NCBI RefSeq assembly: GCF_022682495.2
Contig: NC_071388.1
Span: 175,861,622-175,925,621 of the forward strand
Reading direction: 5' to 3'
Length of the DNA stretch: 64,000 nt
DNA from: Desmodus rotundus
Lineage: Eukaryota > Chordata > Mammalia > Chiroptera > Phyllostomidae
Every line of letters starts with the position of its first letter. Within the stretch, counting starts at the first letter, position 1. Under the pieces are notes generated by a model. That model did no database searches. It was not told the origin of the DNA and saw nothing but the letters and a program-made list of their open reading frames with translations. The translations under genes were made by a program, and so were the position numbers. Shown one piece after another: positions 35,791 to 47,095 of this stretch.

Positions 35791-36184
35791 AATAATCTGA
35801 TAAATTCATCTGGGCCAGAAAGCCTGTCCAAAAGAAGAGGTGTGACTTACTGTACTATTGCTGGAACATGGGGTGCAAAAGGAGAATTGATAGATGATGA
35901 ATGTGAAGTGAGCCACAACATCGAAGCCCTTGCCTAGAATGCAAGGCATCCTGGGCTTCAATCTCTGGCATGGGGAGCAGGGGATTTTTAATTCAGAAAG
36001 CAGCATAGTATACAAAGCCTATGGTTGGAAGAGAAAAGTGTTTGGTAAATATACCAATATTACTGTACTTGATAAAAACTCCAAGTAAAGAATCTGGAGA
36101 CTGGATTGTTACTTTGTAATTCTCAAAACTTATTTGAAGCCAATGCTAAAGTGAACTTTAACACTTTTAGTCTTTCTAACAAAT
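35791..36184. other. Intergenic DNA, nothing recognised
   Basis: A short minus-strand frame (35806-36015) shows no domain. Confidence 0.4.
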
Positions 36185-37205
36185 CATTTTTATTCTTTTT
36201 CAATTGTTATTCTATTACAGTTATCCCTATTTTTCTCCCTTTGCCCTCCTCTGCTCAGCATACCTGCTGCTCCCACCATCAAGCCCCACACAATTGTTCA
36301 TGTCCATGGGTTACTCATGCATGTTCTTTGATTGACCCTTCCCCCTTCTTTCCACCATTATGACCCCCCCTTCTCTCTGGCCATTGTCAGTCTGTCCCAT
36401 GTTTCCATGACTCTAGTTCTATTTCACTTGTTAATTTATTTTGTTTATTAGACTTCTCTTATAAGTGAGATCCTATGGTATTTGTCTTTCACTGACTGGC
36501 TTATTTCACTTAGCATAATATTCTCCAATGGCATCCATGCTGTCTGTTACAAAAGGTAGTTCTTTCTTGCTGTTGTTTAGTATTTCATTGTGTAAATGCA
36601 CCACTGTTTTCTAAGCCACTCATCTACTGATGGGAACTTAGGCTGTTTCCAGCACTTGACTACTGTAAATAGTGCTATGAACATAGCAGCGCATAAATTC
36701 ATTTGAATTGGTGTTTCAAATTCTTAGGGTATATGCCCATCAGAAGAACTGTTGGGTCAAAAGGCAGCTCCATTTTTAATTTTTTGAGGAAATTCCGTGC
36801 TGTTTTCCACAGTGGCTGCACCAGTCTGCATTCCCACCAACCATGCACTAGGATTCCCTTTTCTCCGCATCCTTGCCAGAGCTTGTTGTTTGTTGATTAG
36901 TAATGATGGCCATTTTGAGGTGTGTGAAGTGGTATCTCATTGCAGTTTTAATTTGCATCTCTCTGATGGCTAGTGATGCTAAGCATCCTTTCATATGTCT
37001 ATGGGTCCTCTGTATGTCCTTCTTGGAGAACTGTGTGTTCAAGTCCTTTGCCCATTTTTTAATTGGATTGTTTGTCCTCTGGTGTTGAGTTCTATGAGTT
37101 CTTTACATATTTTGGAGATTAAACCCTTGTCCTATGTATCATTGGCAAATATGTTTTCCACACAGTTGGTTCCCTTTTCATTTTGATGATGGTTTCTTTC
37201 TTTTT
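36185..37205 (-). mobile_element. L1 3' end, antisense, about 1 kb
   Basis: It runs from the antisense tail ('caattgttattctattacag', 'ttatccctatttttctccct') through 'cacttagcataatattctcc', 'gtgtaaatgcaccactgttt', 'tgttgggtcaaaaggcagct', 'ttccacagtggctgcaccag' and 'ttttgaggtgtgtgaagtgg' to 'tttgcccattttttaattgg'. This is a 5'-truncated bat L1 with moderate divergence. The 60-85-codon frames inside it are not genes. Confidence 0.93.
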
Positions 37206-37884
37206 CAATCAGTGAGAGCAACCACATGATGCCAGCTAACTTCTCTTTTAAGAGAAAGGTGTAAATGTTAATATACACAAGTAAGTTTCCCTTTATAATG
37301 GAAGTTTACCGATATTCAAGAAGAATAGTTTGGTTTGGAACTGTTGATTTAAATATTCTATAATTGGTTAACATAAACATTTATGTTTATTTACTGCTGC
37401 TTTAAGGAATCACTTCAGGTGCTTTATTTTACTTAATTATTTAATTCATCTCCTACATATTTTTATTTAATAAAATGGGTAATTTTATTTTTTCTTTCTT
37501 TATGGTTTTTAATGTTACAAATTACGGGGGTAATATTTATGCACATAAATCAAAACATTATTATTGTTATTAATTTATTCCTACCATTTTACTAGGCATA
37601 GAAAAACAAAGAAGCAAGATTTTAAATGTTCGAGGTATGAAATATATTCTTTGCTTTAGAAAAGAAGATAATTATATATGAAAAAACCTACAGAATAATT
37701 AAATGTCATCCTACCTGGTAATGTTAATTAATTCTCAGAACAATAGTGGAGAAAAGGGTAGCATCAGTAACTACTAGAATCATTTATCTTAAAAGGAGAC
37801 TTAATTTGGAGGTATATTTACATTTGCAAAAAAGAGGAGAGAGAATTTGCATTCTAATTCTTAAAAGGATAAAATATTCATGTT
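37206..37884. other. A+T-rich intergenic DNA, nothing recognised
   Basis: Very A+T-rich, no family recognised. Confidence 0.4.
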
Positions 37885-38090
37885 GTCACAAATGGCAATA
37901 TTTTATTCTTGCTAACGACTGAATAATATTTCATATATATATATATTTATGCACATGTATATCACATGGTCTTTATTCACTCACTCATGCACCAATAAAC
38001 AGGTTGTTTCCATATCTTGGCTATTGTAGATAATGCTGCAATGAACATGGGGTGCATATGTCATTTCATGTTAGTGTTTTTGCTTTCCAA
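37885..38090 (-). mobile_element. L1 3' UTR fragment, antisense
   Basis: The sequence holds 'cgactgaataatatttcata', 'aaacaggttgtttccatatc' and 'ttggctattgtagataatgc' then 'tgcaatgaacatggggtgca', a standard antisense L1 landmark series. It stops abruptly where mitochondrial-like sequence begins. Confidence 0.85.
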
Positions 38091-38491
38091 TCCACCTTTG
38101 AGTACCTCAAGTTACACAAGGTATCCCATTAAAATCAGACCTAATTTCATTAACATCAGGCCTAATTTTGTTAATATAACAAGAACTTGCACCAATATTG
38201 ATTCCATATCAAATGTCTCCATTCATTATTCTAAATATAATATTAACTTTAGACATTATGTCAATCATAGTAGGAGAATGAGGAAAACTTAATCAAACCT
38301 AACTATAAAAATTATAGTCTATTCATCAACTGTTAATGAAAGATGAATAATAGCTATTATAATTTATAGCCCAACTACAACAATCCTAAATTTCCTAACT
38401 TACATTATAAGAACAATCACTACATTTATATTATTTACATATAATTTGTCTGTTACTACATTATGACTCTCATACATCTGAAATAACGTAC
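38091..38491 (+). pseudogene. NUMT: nuclear copy of mitochondrial ND2 (partial)
   Basis: About 400 bp align by eye with the central part of vertebrate mitochondrial NADH dehydrogenase subunit 2. Landmarks include 'tttgagtacctcaagttaca' then 'caaggtatccc', 'aacatcaggcctaattttgt' then 'taatataacaaga', 'gatgaataatagctattata' and 'cccaactacaacaatcctaa'. Read with the mitochondrial code (TGA=Trp, ATA=Met) several stretches translate, but there are indels (a 'cctaattt' block is repeated near 38140-38170) and nuclear stops. The peptide in the nuclear code at 38017-38292 is an artefact spanning the L1 junction. Left edge is within about 10 bp; the right edge abuts a Ves fragment. Confidence 0.85.
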
Positions 38492-38570
38492 TTTTTTAAA
38501 TCCTCACCTGAGGATATGTTTATTGATTTTAGAGAGATGAGGAGAGAGAGGGAGAGAGACATCAGTGTTT
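38492..38570 (-). mobile_element. Truncated Ves SINE, second subtype, antisense
   Basis: TTTTTTAAATCCTCACCTGA followed by GGATATGTTTATTGATTTTA and a GA-rich run gives only the 3' part of the element. The tRNA-like head is missing; similarity stops near 38570 where LTR-like sequence starts. Confidence 0.75.
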
Positions 38571-38575
38571 CGAAG

Positions 38576-38880
38576 TGAGAATGGGAGGCTTACAGGTAAT
38601 GGGAAGAAGGGGACATGTTCGGCAGGAGAATCTCCCTAGGTGACTCAGAAACAATGGGGCACAGGGGTATCAAGCTAATACGCATTCGCCTGAAGCCCTA
38701 TTGTTTATCATAGTTCATTCAAATCAGACTAAAACACCATCCCAAAATCTGCTTTCTGAAGCAGATTTCTCTGCTCAAACTTCTTGGTCAAGAAAGGGAG
38801 GAAAGTCAAAAGATCTTTCTGAGTCTTTACTTTCTTAATAAACCGCTTAAAATTAATATCCCCCCCAAACAGGTTTAACA
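38576..38880 (+). repeat. Possible class I-like solo LTR fragment
   Basis: A 305-bp segment has TG...CA ends (TGAGAATGGG ... GGTTTAACA) and an AATAAA at 38836-38841 about 40 bp before its end, an R-U5-like layout. TGGCAGC follows, as a tRNA-primer site could, but does not match a specific tRNA convincingly. No retroviral genes follow. Low confidence. Confidence 0.4.
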
Positions 38881-39664
38881 TGGCAGCATTGTGGTTCCTT
38901 CAAGGCCGACAATTTTTTTTAAGTTACTAACTAAACCTCATGTCACCTACTAGCTATGCCATTAAAGAGTTGCTACAGATGTTTCCAGTTGTTCCTGATC
39001 GTAGTTTACAGTTGCTTGTCCCTGTTTCCTTGTGTGATATTGATCTTGTCCTCATTCACCTGCGGTTTCCCAAGTCCTTATTCATCATTCTCCTGTTTCC
39101 AATGGAGGTGAATTCACATTAATTCAATAGGAATTACTTCAGAATCTATAATAATCAGATACTATCTGAGTTACTTTACCAGTTTTCTAGCCAAATCATG
39201 CTTTTTATGTAGTAAAGTAAGCAATATAAAAACAAGTTCAAAGAAAATAATTAAGGAATTAAATTATTTTCATATACTCTCAGGGCCAGGGAAATGCATT
39301 CGTATAACAACAAATTAATTACTACTTTTTCTTCATTTTATGTTTTTCATTAAATAGATCCTTATTATCTTTACAAAGGAAAATTTATTTCATAAAATAT
39401 ATGTATTTAAAATATCTTATGTCATCAGATCAATAACACTTAGTGGGAGTGAATGACTTTGTCAATTTAAATGAATTTATACATTATTTTTATTAATACA
39501 CACAAATATATATATTAAAATTATTTATCATTAACTTTGCTTCTTATTTCTGTTTAACAATTCTGATCATTTTATAGAATTATTTTTATCATTTAAAAAA
39601 TTACAATGCTGTTTTTTAATATACATATATTAAACAATAATAGTACAGTTTAGTTTTACACATG
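38881..39664. other. A+T-rich intergenic DNA, nothing recognised
   Basis: Short frames only; no repeat family recognised. Confidence 0.4.
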
Positions 39665-40024
39665 TGTTAGGGGCTGAATTGTGTCCTCAGAAATTCATGT
39701 GTTGAAGCCCTAACCTCACAATGTGACTTTATTTAGACCTGGGCCTGTAAGATGTGATTAAATGAAAAGGGGATCATGGGGGTGGGCCTTAATATGACAG
39801 TACCCTTATAAGAGAAGCAGACTGGGACATACAGAGAGACACGGAGAGTAACCATGTGAAGAGGCAGAAACAAGGCAGCCATCTGCAAGCCCAGAGAAGG
39901 GCCTCAGGGAAAGTCAAGCCTACCTATACATTGACCTTGGTTTCCAACCTTCAGTAACATGGGAAAATAAGTTATTCCATCCAGCCTGTGTTATTTTGTA
40001 TAGCAGCACTAGCAAACTTATCCA
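39665..40024 (+). repeat. MaLR (MLT1/MST-type) LTR, sense, near complete
   Basis: It begins TGTTAGGGGCTGAATTGTGT and continues 'cagaaattcatgtgttgaag', 'ccctaacctcacaatgtgac', 'cccttataagagaagcagac', 'gcagccatctgcaagcccag' and 'tgttattttgtatagcagca', ending near ACTTATCCA. Motifs and order match this ancient ERVL-MaLR LTR family across its whole length. Confidence 0.88.
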
Positions 40025-40084
40025 ATCAGTTTTCTTGAGGTGTGAGTGTTGTTAGTACTCTTTACTCAGGTAATTTGATGTCAG

Positions 40085-40305
40085 ATTAGTTGGCATGGGA
40101 AAGCATGTGCTTTCTATCCAAACCTAATCCCTAATTAGGTAAAAATCCTAATTCACTACTTAACAGTTGCCTAACTTACTAAAAGCAATGAACTCCAGTA
40201 AGCCCATTCTTAAATGGGAATAACTGCATCCACTTCCTAAGACTGTCAGAAAATGCAATGGGTTTACATAAACTAATGAAGGACAAAATGTTACTGACCA
40301 TTTTC
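40085..40305 (+). repeat. MIR SINE, sense
   Basis: The order follows the MIR layout: 'agcatgtgctttctatccaa', 'attcactacttaacagttgc' and 'ttcttaaatgggaataactg' then 'catccacttcctaagactgt'. It is old and diverged; a Ves is inserted just beyond its end. Confidence 0.65.
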
Positions 40306-40322
40306 TAAATAGAAAGGAATAC

Positions 40323-40548
40323 TCCCTGACTGGGGTAGCTCAGTGGATCGAGCCAGCTTGGAGACCCAAATGTTGCTGGTTTGATTCCCAGCCAGGGCAC
40401 ATGCCTGGGTTGCAGGCCAGGTCGCCAGGTGGGGGCATGAGAGAGGCAACTGATCACTATTTCTCTTACATATCATGTTCTTCTCCTTCTCTTTCTCTCT
40501 CCTTTCCCCTCTCTCTAAAAATAAATAAAATCTTTAAAAAATAAATAA
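40323..40548 (+). mobile_element. Ves SINE, sense
   Basis: TCCCTGACTGGGGTAGCTCA starts the tRNA-like head, followed by GGTTTGATTCCCAGCCAGGG and GGGTTGCAGGCCAGGTCGCC. A CT-rich run and an A-rich tail complete it. Direct repeats 'agaaaggaatact' and 'aagaaagaatact' flank it, a good target-site duplication. Confidence 0.95.
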
Positions 40549-41764
40549 GAAAGAATACTTACTTTGGGAAAACTTCTTAACTAAAATATTTACTTATTTT
40601 TATGTTGATTTGATGAGACTGGCCCTTGTTCCCTTTCTTATCCTTTGGTTATATTCTTGAATAGCTCTTATTTATCTTATTTATTCATGATTACCTGTTT
40701 AAAATCTCTATGTTGTTGGTTAACAATAATTTTTAAAATACCACAAATCTCACAATACATCAACAATAAGTGAAAACACCAGATATATTGATAACTTATA
40801 GGCATGTTTTGTTTATTTTTCAAAATTGTTAAGACTTATAGAAATAAAAAATGTTAATTCTTTAATTTTATGCCTCTGTTGTCCTATTTAAATTTAAACT
40901 ATTTTATTAAATTAATATTTTAGTTTCCTAGTCACACTAGCCATCACGCTCCATTGCCACATGTAGCTAAGATCTATGTTGATTAGTGCAGATATGCAAC
41001 ATTTTTATCATCTCACAAAATTTTCTTAGCTTGTGTGCTTAGTCATTAACAACTTTAATGACCACACAAAACAAAGTTTAAATAAATAGGTAAGGAAAAC
41101 AAGAGGCTTAAATTCCTTTATTACTGGCACTTATTTCCTACAAAAGCTTTAAAGTATTCATAAAATAATTATACTTCATTATGAGAATATGAAACATACA
41201 CATTTCTCTGTATAAGTATTACAAAAGAAAGTTTTCTGTTTTATAATAAAATTGAAAATGTGTCAGTAAACCTGGCTTCATTTCCTTTTTGATAATCATG
41301 GAAATAGATAATTAAATGATGTTTATTAAAACCCTTCTGGCACTCAATATTCAAAATAATGTGTTTCCCATTATTGGATATCAAAAAAGAAGGAAATGAA
41401 TAGTTGAGAGAACTTTCAAGTTAATTTATCCTATTACAATGTCTATCCATGAATATTGGTTTTTATTATATTCTGCAGCCTACAGGATTACAATATTATA
41501 GAAATATCTCATCTGGTTGAAAGTAAATGAAAATGGATACTCACGATAATCAGGCAGACCATTGCTGAAAAGAATTCTTGGTAATTCTATTTTTTTCATT
41601 TTTAACTGACACTGAAAAACTAAAATAATATATTAAACTAGAATCATTATTATTATTCTTCCAAGGACAGTAATATCTGTACATTTACCAACAAAAGTTT
41701 AAAATATTTTATCACTTAGTGTTATTATAAAGTAGTATAAATTTATTTTTATGATCTCTCAGAT
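40549..41764. other. Very A+T-rich intergenic DNA, nothing recognised
   Basis: No repeat family, exon or RNA gene could be seen. Confidence 0.4.
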
Positions 41765-42183
41765 CTTTTAATGAATAAATTTTATTTATTCAGAAGTTTT
41801 AGGTTTACAGAAAAATTGAATAGAAAGTACATAGAGTTTCTATATCCCCTTCACTCCTCTACCCGTTTCTATTACTATTAACATTTTGCATTAATGTGGT
41901 ACATTTGTTACAACTGATAAGGTATGTTGATAAATTATTACTAACTGAAACTTATGGTTTATATTAATGCTCTCTGTGTTGTACACTCTTTGGGGTTTGA
42001 CAAATATAAAATGACATGTTGTATTATACAAAATAGTTTCCTGTCTTAAAAACCCTCTGCGCTCCACCTACACATCCCATTATCCTTCCTCCTAAACCCC
42101 CCGAAAGTACTGATTTTTTCCTGACTCCAAGTTTTTTTTTCCTTTCCCGGGGGGGGGAAAAACTATTTTCCCAGGAAAAAACC

Positions 42184-42241
42184 TATACAACTATTATATA
42201 GTTGTATAATACCAACTACATTCCCAATGGCATGTAGTTGG
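42184..42241. repeat. Two adjacent short inverted repeats
   Basis: TATACAACTA (42184-42193) pairs perfectly with TAGTTGTATA (42199-42208) across a 5-bp loop. CCAACTACAT (42212-42221) pairs perfectly with ATGTAGTTGG (42232-42241) across a 10-bp loop. They lie inside the old L1M, just after a G9 run. Confidence 0.85.
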
Positions 42242-42328
42242 TGTTATACAGTATGTAGTCTCCTTATACTAACTTCTTTCACTCAGCATTATTTAAGTTC
42301 CTCTATGCTGCTCCATAGCTCACTTATG

Positions 42329-42532
42329 TTTAAGATTTTACTTATTTGTTTTTGACAGAGGGGAAGGGAGAGAGAAACAGAGGGAGAGAAATATCAATGC
42401 ATGATTGCCTCTCGCACACCCCTTACTGGGGACCTGGCCAGCAATCCAGGGATGTGGCCTGATTGGGAATCGAACCATCAACCCTTTGGTTCACAGGCCA
42501 GTGCTCAATCCATTGAGCCCACCAGCCAGGGT
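42329..42532 (-). mobile_element. Ves SINE nested in L1M, antisense
   Basis: The tail side is GTTTAAGATTTTACTTATTT. The body has 'agagggagagaaatatcaat', 'ccccttactggggacctggc' and 'attgggaatcgaaccatcaa', and the head end is 'tgagcccaccagccagggt'. Full length. Confidence 0.94.
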
Positions 42533-43084
42533 TAAAATTTAAAAACGTTTTTGCAGTCTACCAGAATTTTTAAATTGTATTTTGGAATAATTTATGATAT
42601 TACAAAAGTACTGCAGAAAGTAGTCATATGTTCCTCACTCAGCTTCCCCAATATTCATTCTAACCAGAGTCCAATGATCAAAACTATAAAATTAGCATCG
42701 GTGCAGTACTATTAACTGAGATACACACTCTATTCCTATGCCATTAATTTTCCCACTAACATCTTTCTGATTCAGATACATGATCCTCTGGCATCTAGCA
42801 TACAACCTGGTATCCAAACAAGAACGGGAATCAGGCAATTCTGCTATAAGAATGAGGGGAGAGGAGTCTAATCTTATTCTACAGAAAATCCACCAAAATT
42901 TTTAGTGTCTAAGTTTATATATATAGACCAATTTGGACTTACTTGACTATCTAATCTTAGACTATTATTAGATGATCTTTGCAACTCTTCCCCTCAAATA
43001 ACAATGTTTTCTGAAAAGGATGACATTTAACTCTCTCTTTTGAGTTACCTGTTTGGGAATGTGTCACTGCTGTACCTGATCTTC

Positions 43085-43250
43085 CCCACCTTTCATTCTC
43101 ATCAGCATACTTTGCACATTTTGCTCCCACTATTCCAGTAGCCTCGTTTCTTTCTCACAGCCTTAGCTTAAAACTTTGTTTTCTTTGGCTTTGCCTTTGT
43201 TCTGCAATGTTCTTCCACTTGAGTCCCAGATGTTTTAAAGGCATGCTCTA
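43085..43250 (+). repeat. Possible L2 LINE fragment, sense
   Basis: A C/T-rich run with 'cacagccttagcttaaaact', 'ggctttgcctttgttctgca' then 'atgttcttccacttgag' recalls the 'gcctttgcacatgctgttccctctgcctggaatgc' part of L2. Diverged; boundaries approximate. Confidence 0.5.
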
Positions 43251-45365
43251 TGGTAGGGGTCTCTGTTAGAAGCAAGAGGGGTTGGACTTTTTTACTTTAA
43301 ACACAAAAGTGTTTGGGAAAGCATGTAATAACAGAAAATAAGTTATCTGTTACTCCCCTTACAAAAAGTGGGGTTAAGAAGTAAGCAAGCCAAATTAGCA
43401 AGAAGTCTTGGAAATTGTGAACAAAATATTTTAATAGAATGAGCAAGATCAGACAGGACCTGAATTTGCTGGAATAAGTTTTGTATGACAGAGTACAGAC
43501 ACTGACTATAAGAAGTAGGTATGCACCTATGTGCTTTTTTTAAATTAACTATTCCCAAATATTTAGCTGCAACATTTTGTTCTTGTTATTCTCTTTAATT
43601 ATGTGGATATTTTTTTGAACATTTCAAAAATATTTAAAACATGAACAATTACTCATCCTTTATAGATGTGGTTCTCATTAATGTAGTGATAAGAAGGGTG
43701 AAATTTTCATAACCACATCCACCACTCAAGGAGAAGCCATTAAACCAATTCAGGATGAAGGTTTGTTGTTTGAAAAAAGAAATTTATATGAATATCTCAA
43801 ATGCACTGAAGATAGTAAGCATACTCACCTTATTTTAAAGTTTTCAAGTAGCAATATAGTTTTTATATTTATTTAACAATGTTGAAAAACTATGTTCTAA
43901 GTTCATTCTTCCCCAAGTCTTTTTTGTTTCTATAAATTTGAAGCTTACAGAAAGAGGGAAATAACTTCCTTTCTTCCCATCCTGCTTGTGCCTCTCTTCT
44001 ACACTGAATGTTACAATAGTGACCAGTGTCCTGTTAAAATCAGGAAGTAGTCAAATTACTCCGTGGTTAGCTACATTACAGTGCCCTGTTGGCACTGAAT
44101 AAAACACTGACTTCCTTCAGTGGCCTAAAGCAATTACTTGTAGGCTCCAAGGTCATCACTACTGTCCACATTCAAGCTTCTCTTTGATAATTTCTATAAT
44201 ACATTACATTCTTTTCTCAGTGTTGCCTAAAAGTTGATTTAAAAAAATAGGCTTCTTATCCAAATGTGTCCTATTCTGATAAACAAAACCCAAAACAAAA
44301 CCTGTTATCTCATAGTCCACATAACATCTTTTCACTCAATTAAATTTCCCACACTATAAAATTCAGCAATCATTCACAATAAAACATGCCTCATTTTACT
44401 TTCAGCCATTTGCTAAGATGTATTATTAAATAAGTTTTTCATGGAACTTTACAGAGGTAAAATCTTAGGGAAAATATAATTTATTTTATACTATCAGCCA
44501 CTCAATATTTTAGTCTGTCAATGAATAAAATTGTCTCATTTATTCTGCTATAAATTTCAGATCTGAGTTTGAGCAAAAAAATAGTCATTTTTAATACTAG
44601 ACAAAGTCCATGAAACTGAATAAATTGCCTTTCTATCTTCATTCTTATCATATATTTTCTCAAATGGTTTGAAAGTTATCTGCGGATTGCAAGCAGATGT
44701 AAACGAACTTCTGGGGTTGGTTTAATTGTAACAAATATGTTTGTTTAAGAGTACTCTTCCTAAACTATTTATATACATAACACCTTTTTGTTTAAAAAAA
44801 AAAGTACCCTTACTTTGATAACAACACTGAAGACATTGTCCAGGTGCAGTAAATTATTGAATTTGCATGTTGTCTAAATCACTTAATATTCTCAAAAATA
44901 ACATTAATAACAATTAAAGATTATTCAGAACTAGATCTTGGGTAATGTGTTACTTTTCTGTTTAAAGCATTTATCATGGACATGAAAGTATTTAATTTAT
45001 TATTTTGTCATCATTAGCTTTATATACAGTAATTTAATATGGTTAAACTTGTTTTTATTGAATAAAGTAGATTTGTGGAAAATTAATGAGGCTAAAACCA
45101 TAGCACAATAGTTATAGAGTTTAACTGAGAAGGCTGCTATTGAAGTTAATGTAGTTAATATAAATATTAACACAGGGAGGGGAAGAGAAGCTAAAACTAG
45201 GTCAGTCTATTGAGTCACATAAAAATAAAAGGTTTAAGACATGTTTTCCCTATTTAAATACTTGAATTTGGGTTAAAAATAATTGAATTGAGTATGACTT
45301 AATTCATAATTCCCCTGTTGATCAAAGAGAACTAAACCTCATAATAAAAGGTGTGAAAATTCTGT
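43251..45365. other. A+T-rich DNA, apparently single-copy
   Basis: A 2.1-kb run where I recognised no repeat family. Open frames are short (up to 71 codons). Confidence 0.4.
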
Positions 45366-45580
45366 TTAATGAATGGACTTTGGAATTGGGTAGGTCTGGT
45401 TAGGAATCCTGGTTTGGGCCGCATTTTCGGGGTGCCCTCAGGAAGGGCCCTTATCACATGTAAGCTTCAGTACAGTCATCTGAAAACACCTCATTAGATA
45501 GTTTCAGAGGCTGATGAAGCAGACGATGTAAAATGATTCACTTATTGGTGAAATACGTACTGAACTGTCCATAAATGGTG
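45366..45580 (+). repeat. MIR SINE, sense
   Basis: The MIR order is visible: 'tggactttggaattgggtag', 'gtctggttaggaatcctggt', a decayed 'tgccctcaggaagggccctt', 'cagtacagtcatctgaaaac' and 'agtttcagaggctgatgaag'. Strongly diverged. Confidence 0.65.
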
Positions 45581-45808
45581 AATATCCCATTGCTGCAGAC
45601 AGTGCCATCCCGGCCTCTGGTAGCTCTTCCTAAGGGTGCTATGGTGTCGTGTCCTGCAGAGAAAATAATGAGCCACAAAGCTGTGGTTTTATCAGCGTGC
45701 CGTTCTTCTAAGTGCTGAAAAAGGTTATAAAATGTACTTTAAATATGCATTCATCCCAGTTGATTCCCACGGAGAGGAATACACATTCAAAGATAAATGA
45801 GAAGGAGA

Positions 45809-46014
45809 GCCCTGACTGGTGTGGTTCAGTGTGTTGGGGGTCCTCCCACGAACCAAAAGTCACCGGTTCAATTCCGGGTTTGGGCACGTGTCTGGGTTAT
45901 GGGCCAGGTCCCTGGTTGGGGGTGTGCTAGAGGCAACCGGTTGATGGTTCCCTCCCTCTCTTTCTTCCTCCCTTCCCCTATTTCTAAAAATAAATAAATA
46001 AAAGCTTTAAAAAC
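45809..46014 (+). mobile_element. Ves SINE, sense
   Basis: GCCCTGACTGGTGTGGTTCA starts the head, with GGTTCAATTCCGGGTTTGGG and GGGTTATGGGCCAGGTCCCT in the body. The CT-rich segment and the A-rich tail (AATAAATAAATAAAAGC) follow. Full length. Confidence 0.95.
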
Positions 46015-46889
46015 ATAATAAGAAATGTCATAAAAATACAGTCACAGCCATCTGTAACAAAATATGTCTGTCACCTCGCACGCACGTTTCTCACCACAGC
46101 GGCATCCGACCTAGAAGGGGACCCAGCTGCAACAGGGCTGTGAACGAAGTAGTGCGCTGCGGGCAAACAACGGAAAAGCAACGTCGAGATTAAGCATAAG
46201 GGATTGAAATGCCAGAAAACCAAGATTTTTTGTGTGAAATTAAGAAACTAAACCTGTGAAGATAACATCATTGCTGCGCGTTCAACAAGTTCTATTTACA
46301 GAATCAAATAGATGGCCATTTTTGGTTCACTTTTAAACCCTGAAGGATTTTACACGGGGGTAGGGGAATGGAATAACCTAAACAAGTTAAGTAAATGGTA
46401 GCTTAGAATAACACGACAAGATGGTCTGAGGAATATTAATGCAGAGGCTGAAAAACTAATTATTAAGAAAATTAAATTGTTAGATATTTGTTAAAATGTT
46501 AATCACAAAGGAGCATGAATCAAAAATTTTCATGTAGTATCCATATGTGTTTTTACTGTTTTTTATATATTCTATGTGAAGATAATGTTACTAGGGAAGA
46601 CTTGTTTTTTTTTTAAATTGCCCTGAATGTGTCCATTAATATTGGTACAATTAATACAATTCAGAGAATAAAAAAAGAAAAAAAAAAACCTTGTGTGAGT
46701 TATGAAACTCTATATATCTTCCCTTGGTAACTCTCAGGGGATAATTCAACTTTTCATTTAAAACAGAAGGACCAACACATGTAAGCTGTGAGTTAATCCA
46801 GCACTGTTACACTCTACCCTGTATTTTGTGAAAGAGACTTTGACCTTGAAAAATTCTCAACTTTATAAAAACATAGACTATTTAGCTTA
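46015..46889. other. Intergenic DNA with a CpG-containing patch
   Basis: At about 46070-46190 CpG dinucleotides (CTCGCACGCACG, GCGCTGCGGGC, CGTCGAG) are dense compared with the rest of the window. The patch is too short for a CpG island and no promoter motif was seen. Confidence 0.35.
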
Positions 46890-47095
46890 ATAATAAACAT
46901 GTGGATTCTGGATCTAGATTCCCTATGTTTAATCCTGGCTACTGTGTGATCTTGGACATTTAATTAACTTATATACAAGGTGAGTCTGTTAGTAGAACCT
47001 TACCTCATAAGCTTGATAAAAGAAGAAATGAGTTAATATATGTAAAGCATTTAGTACCTCCAACATAAAAAGTACAAAAGGTATTAGCCAATATT
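46890..47095 (+). repeat. MIR SINE, sense
   Basis: The text 'aacatgtggattctggatct', 'tttaatcctggctactgtgt' then 'gatcttggacatttaattaa', and 'gttaatatatgtaaagcatt' then 'tagtacctcc' follows the MIR consensus order well, including the 'tgtgaccttgggcaagttacttaa' core. Confidence 0.8.

Larger units (their letters stand above)
41765..42900 (-). mobile_element. Old L1M sequence, antisense, interrupted by a Ves SINE
   Basis: The left part has 'ttcagaagttttaggtttac', 'gcattaatgtggtacatttg' and 'acactctttggggtttgaca'. The right part, after the Ves, has 'cagcttccccaatattcatt', 'ccaatgatcaaaactataaa' and 'cggtgcagtactattaactg'. Both fit antisense 3' ends of old L1M LINEs, either one copy with an internal duplication or two. 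Confidence 0.7.

Noticed and set aside
38017..38292. 91-codon open frame in the nuclear code
   Set aside because: It spans the junction of an antisense L1 and the mitochondrial ND2 copy.
38881..38900. Possible retroviral primer-binding site after the LTR-like segment
   Set aside because: It starts TGG as such sites do, but does not match the 3' end of a particular tRNA well, and no viral gene follows.
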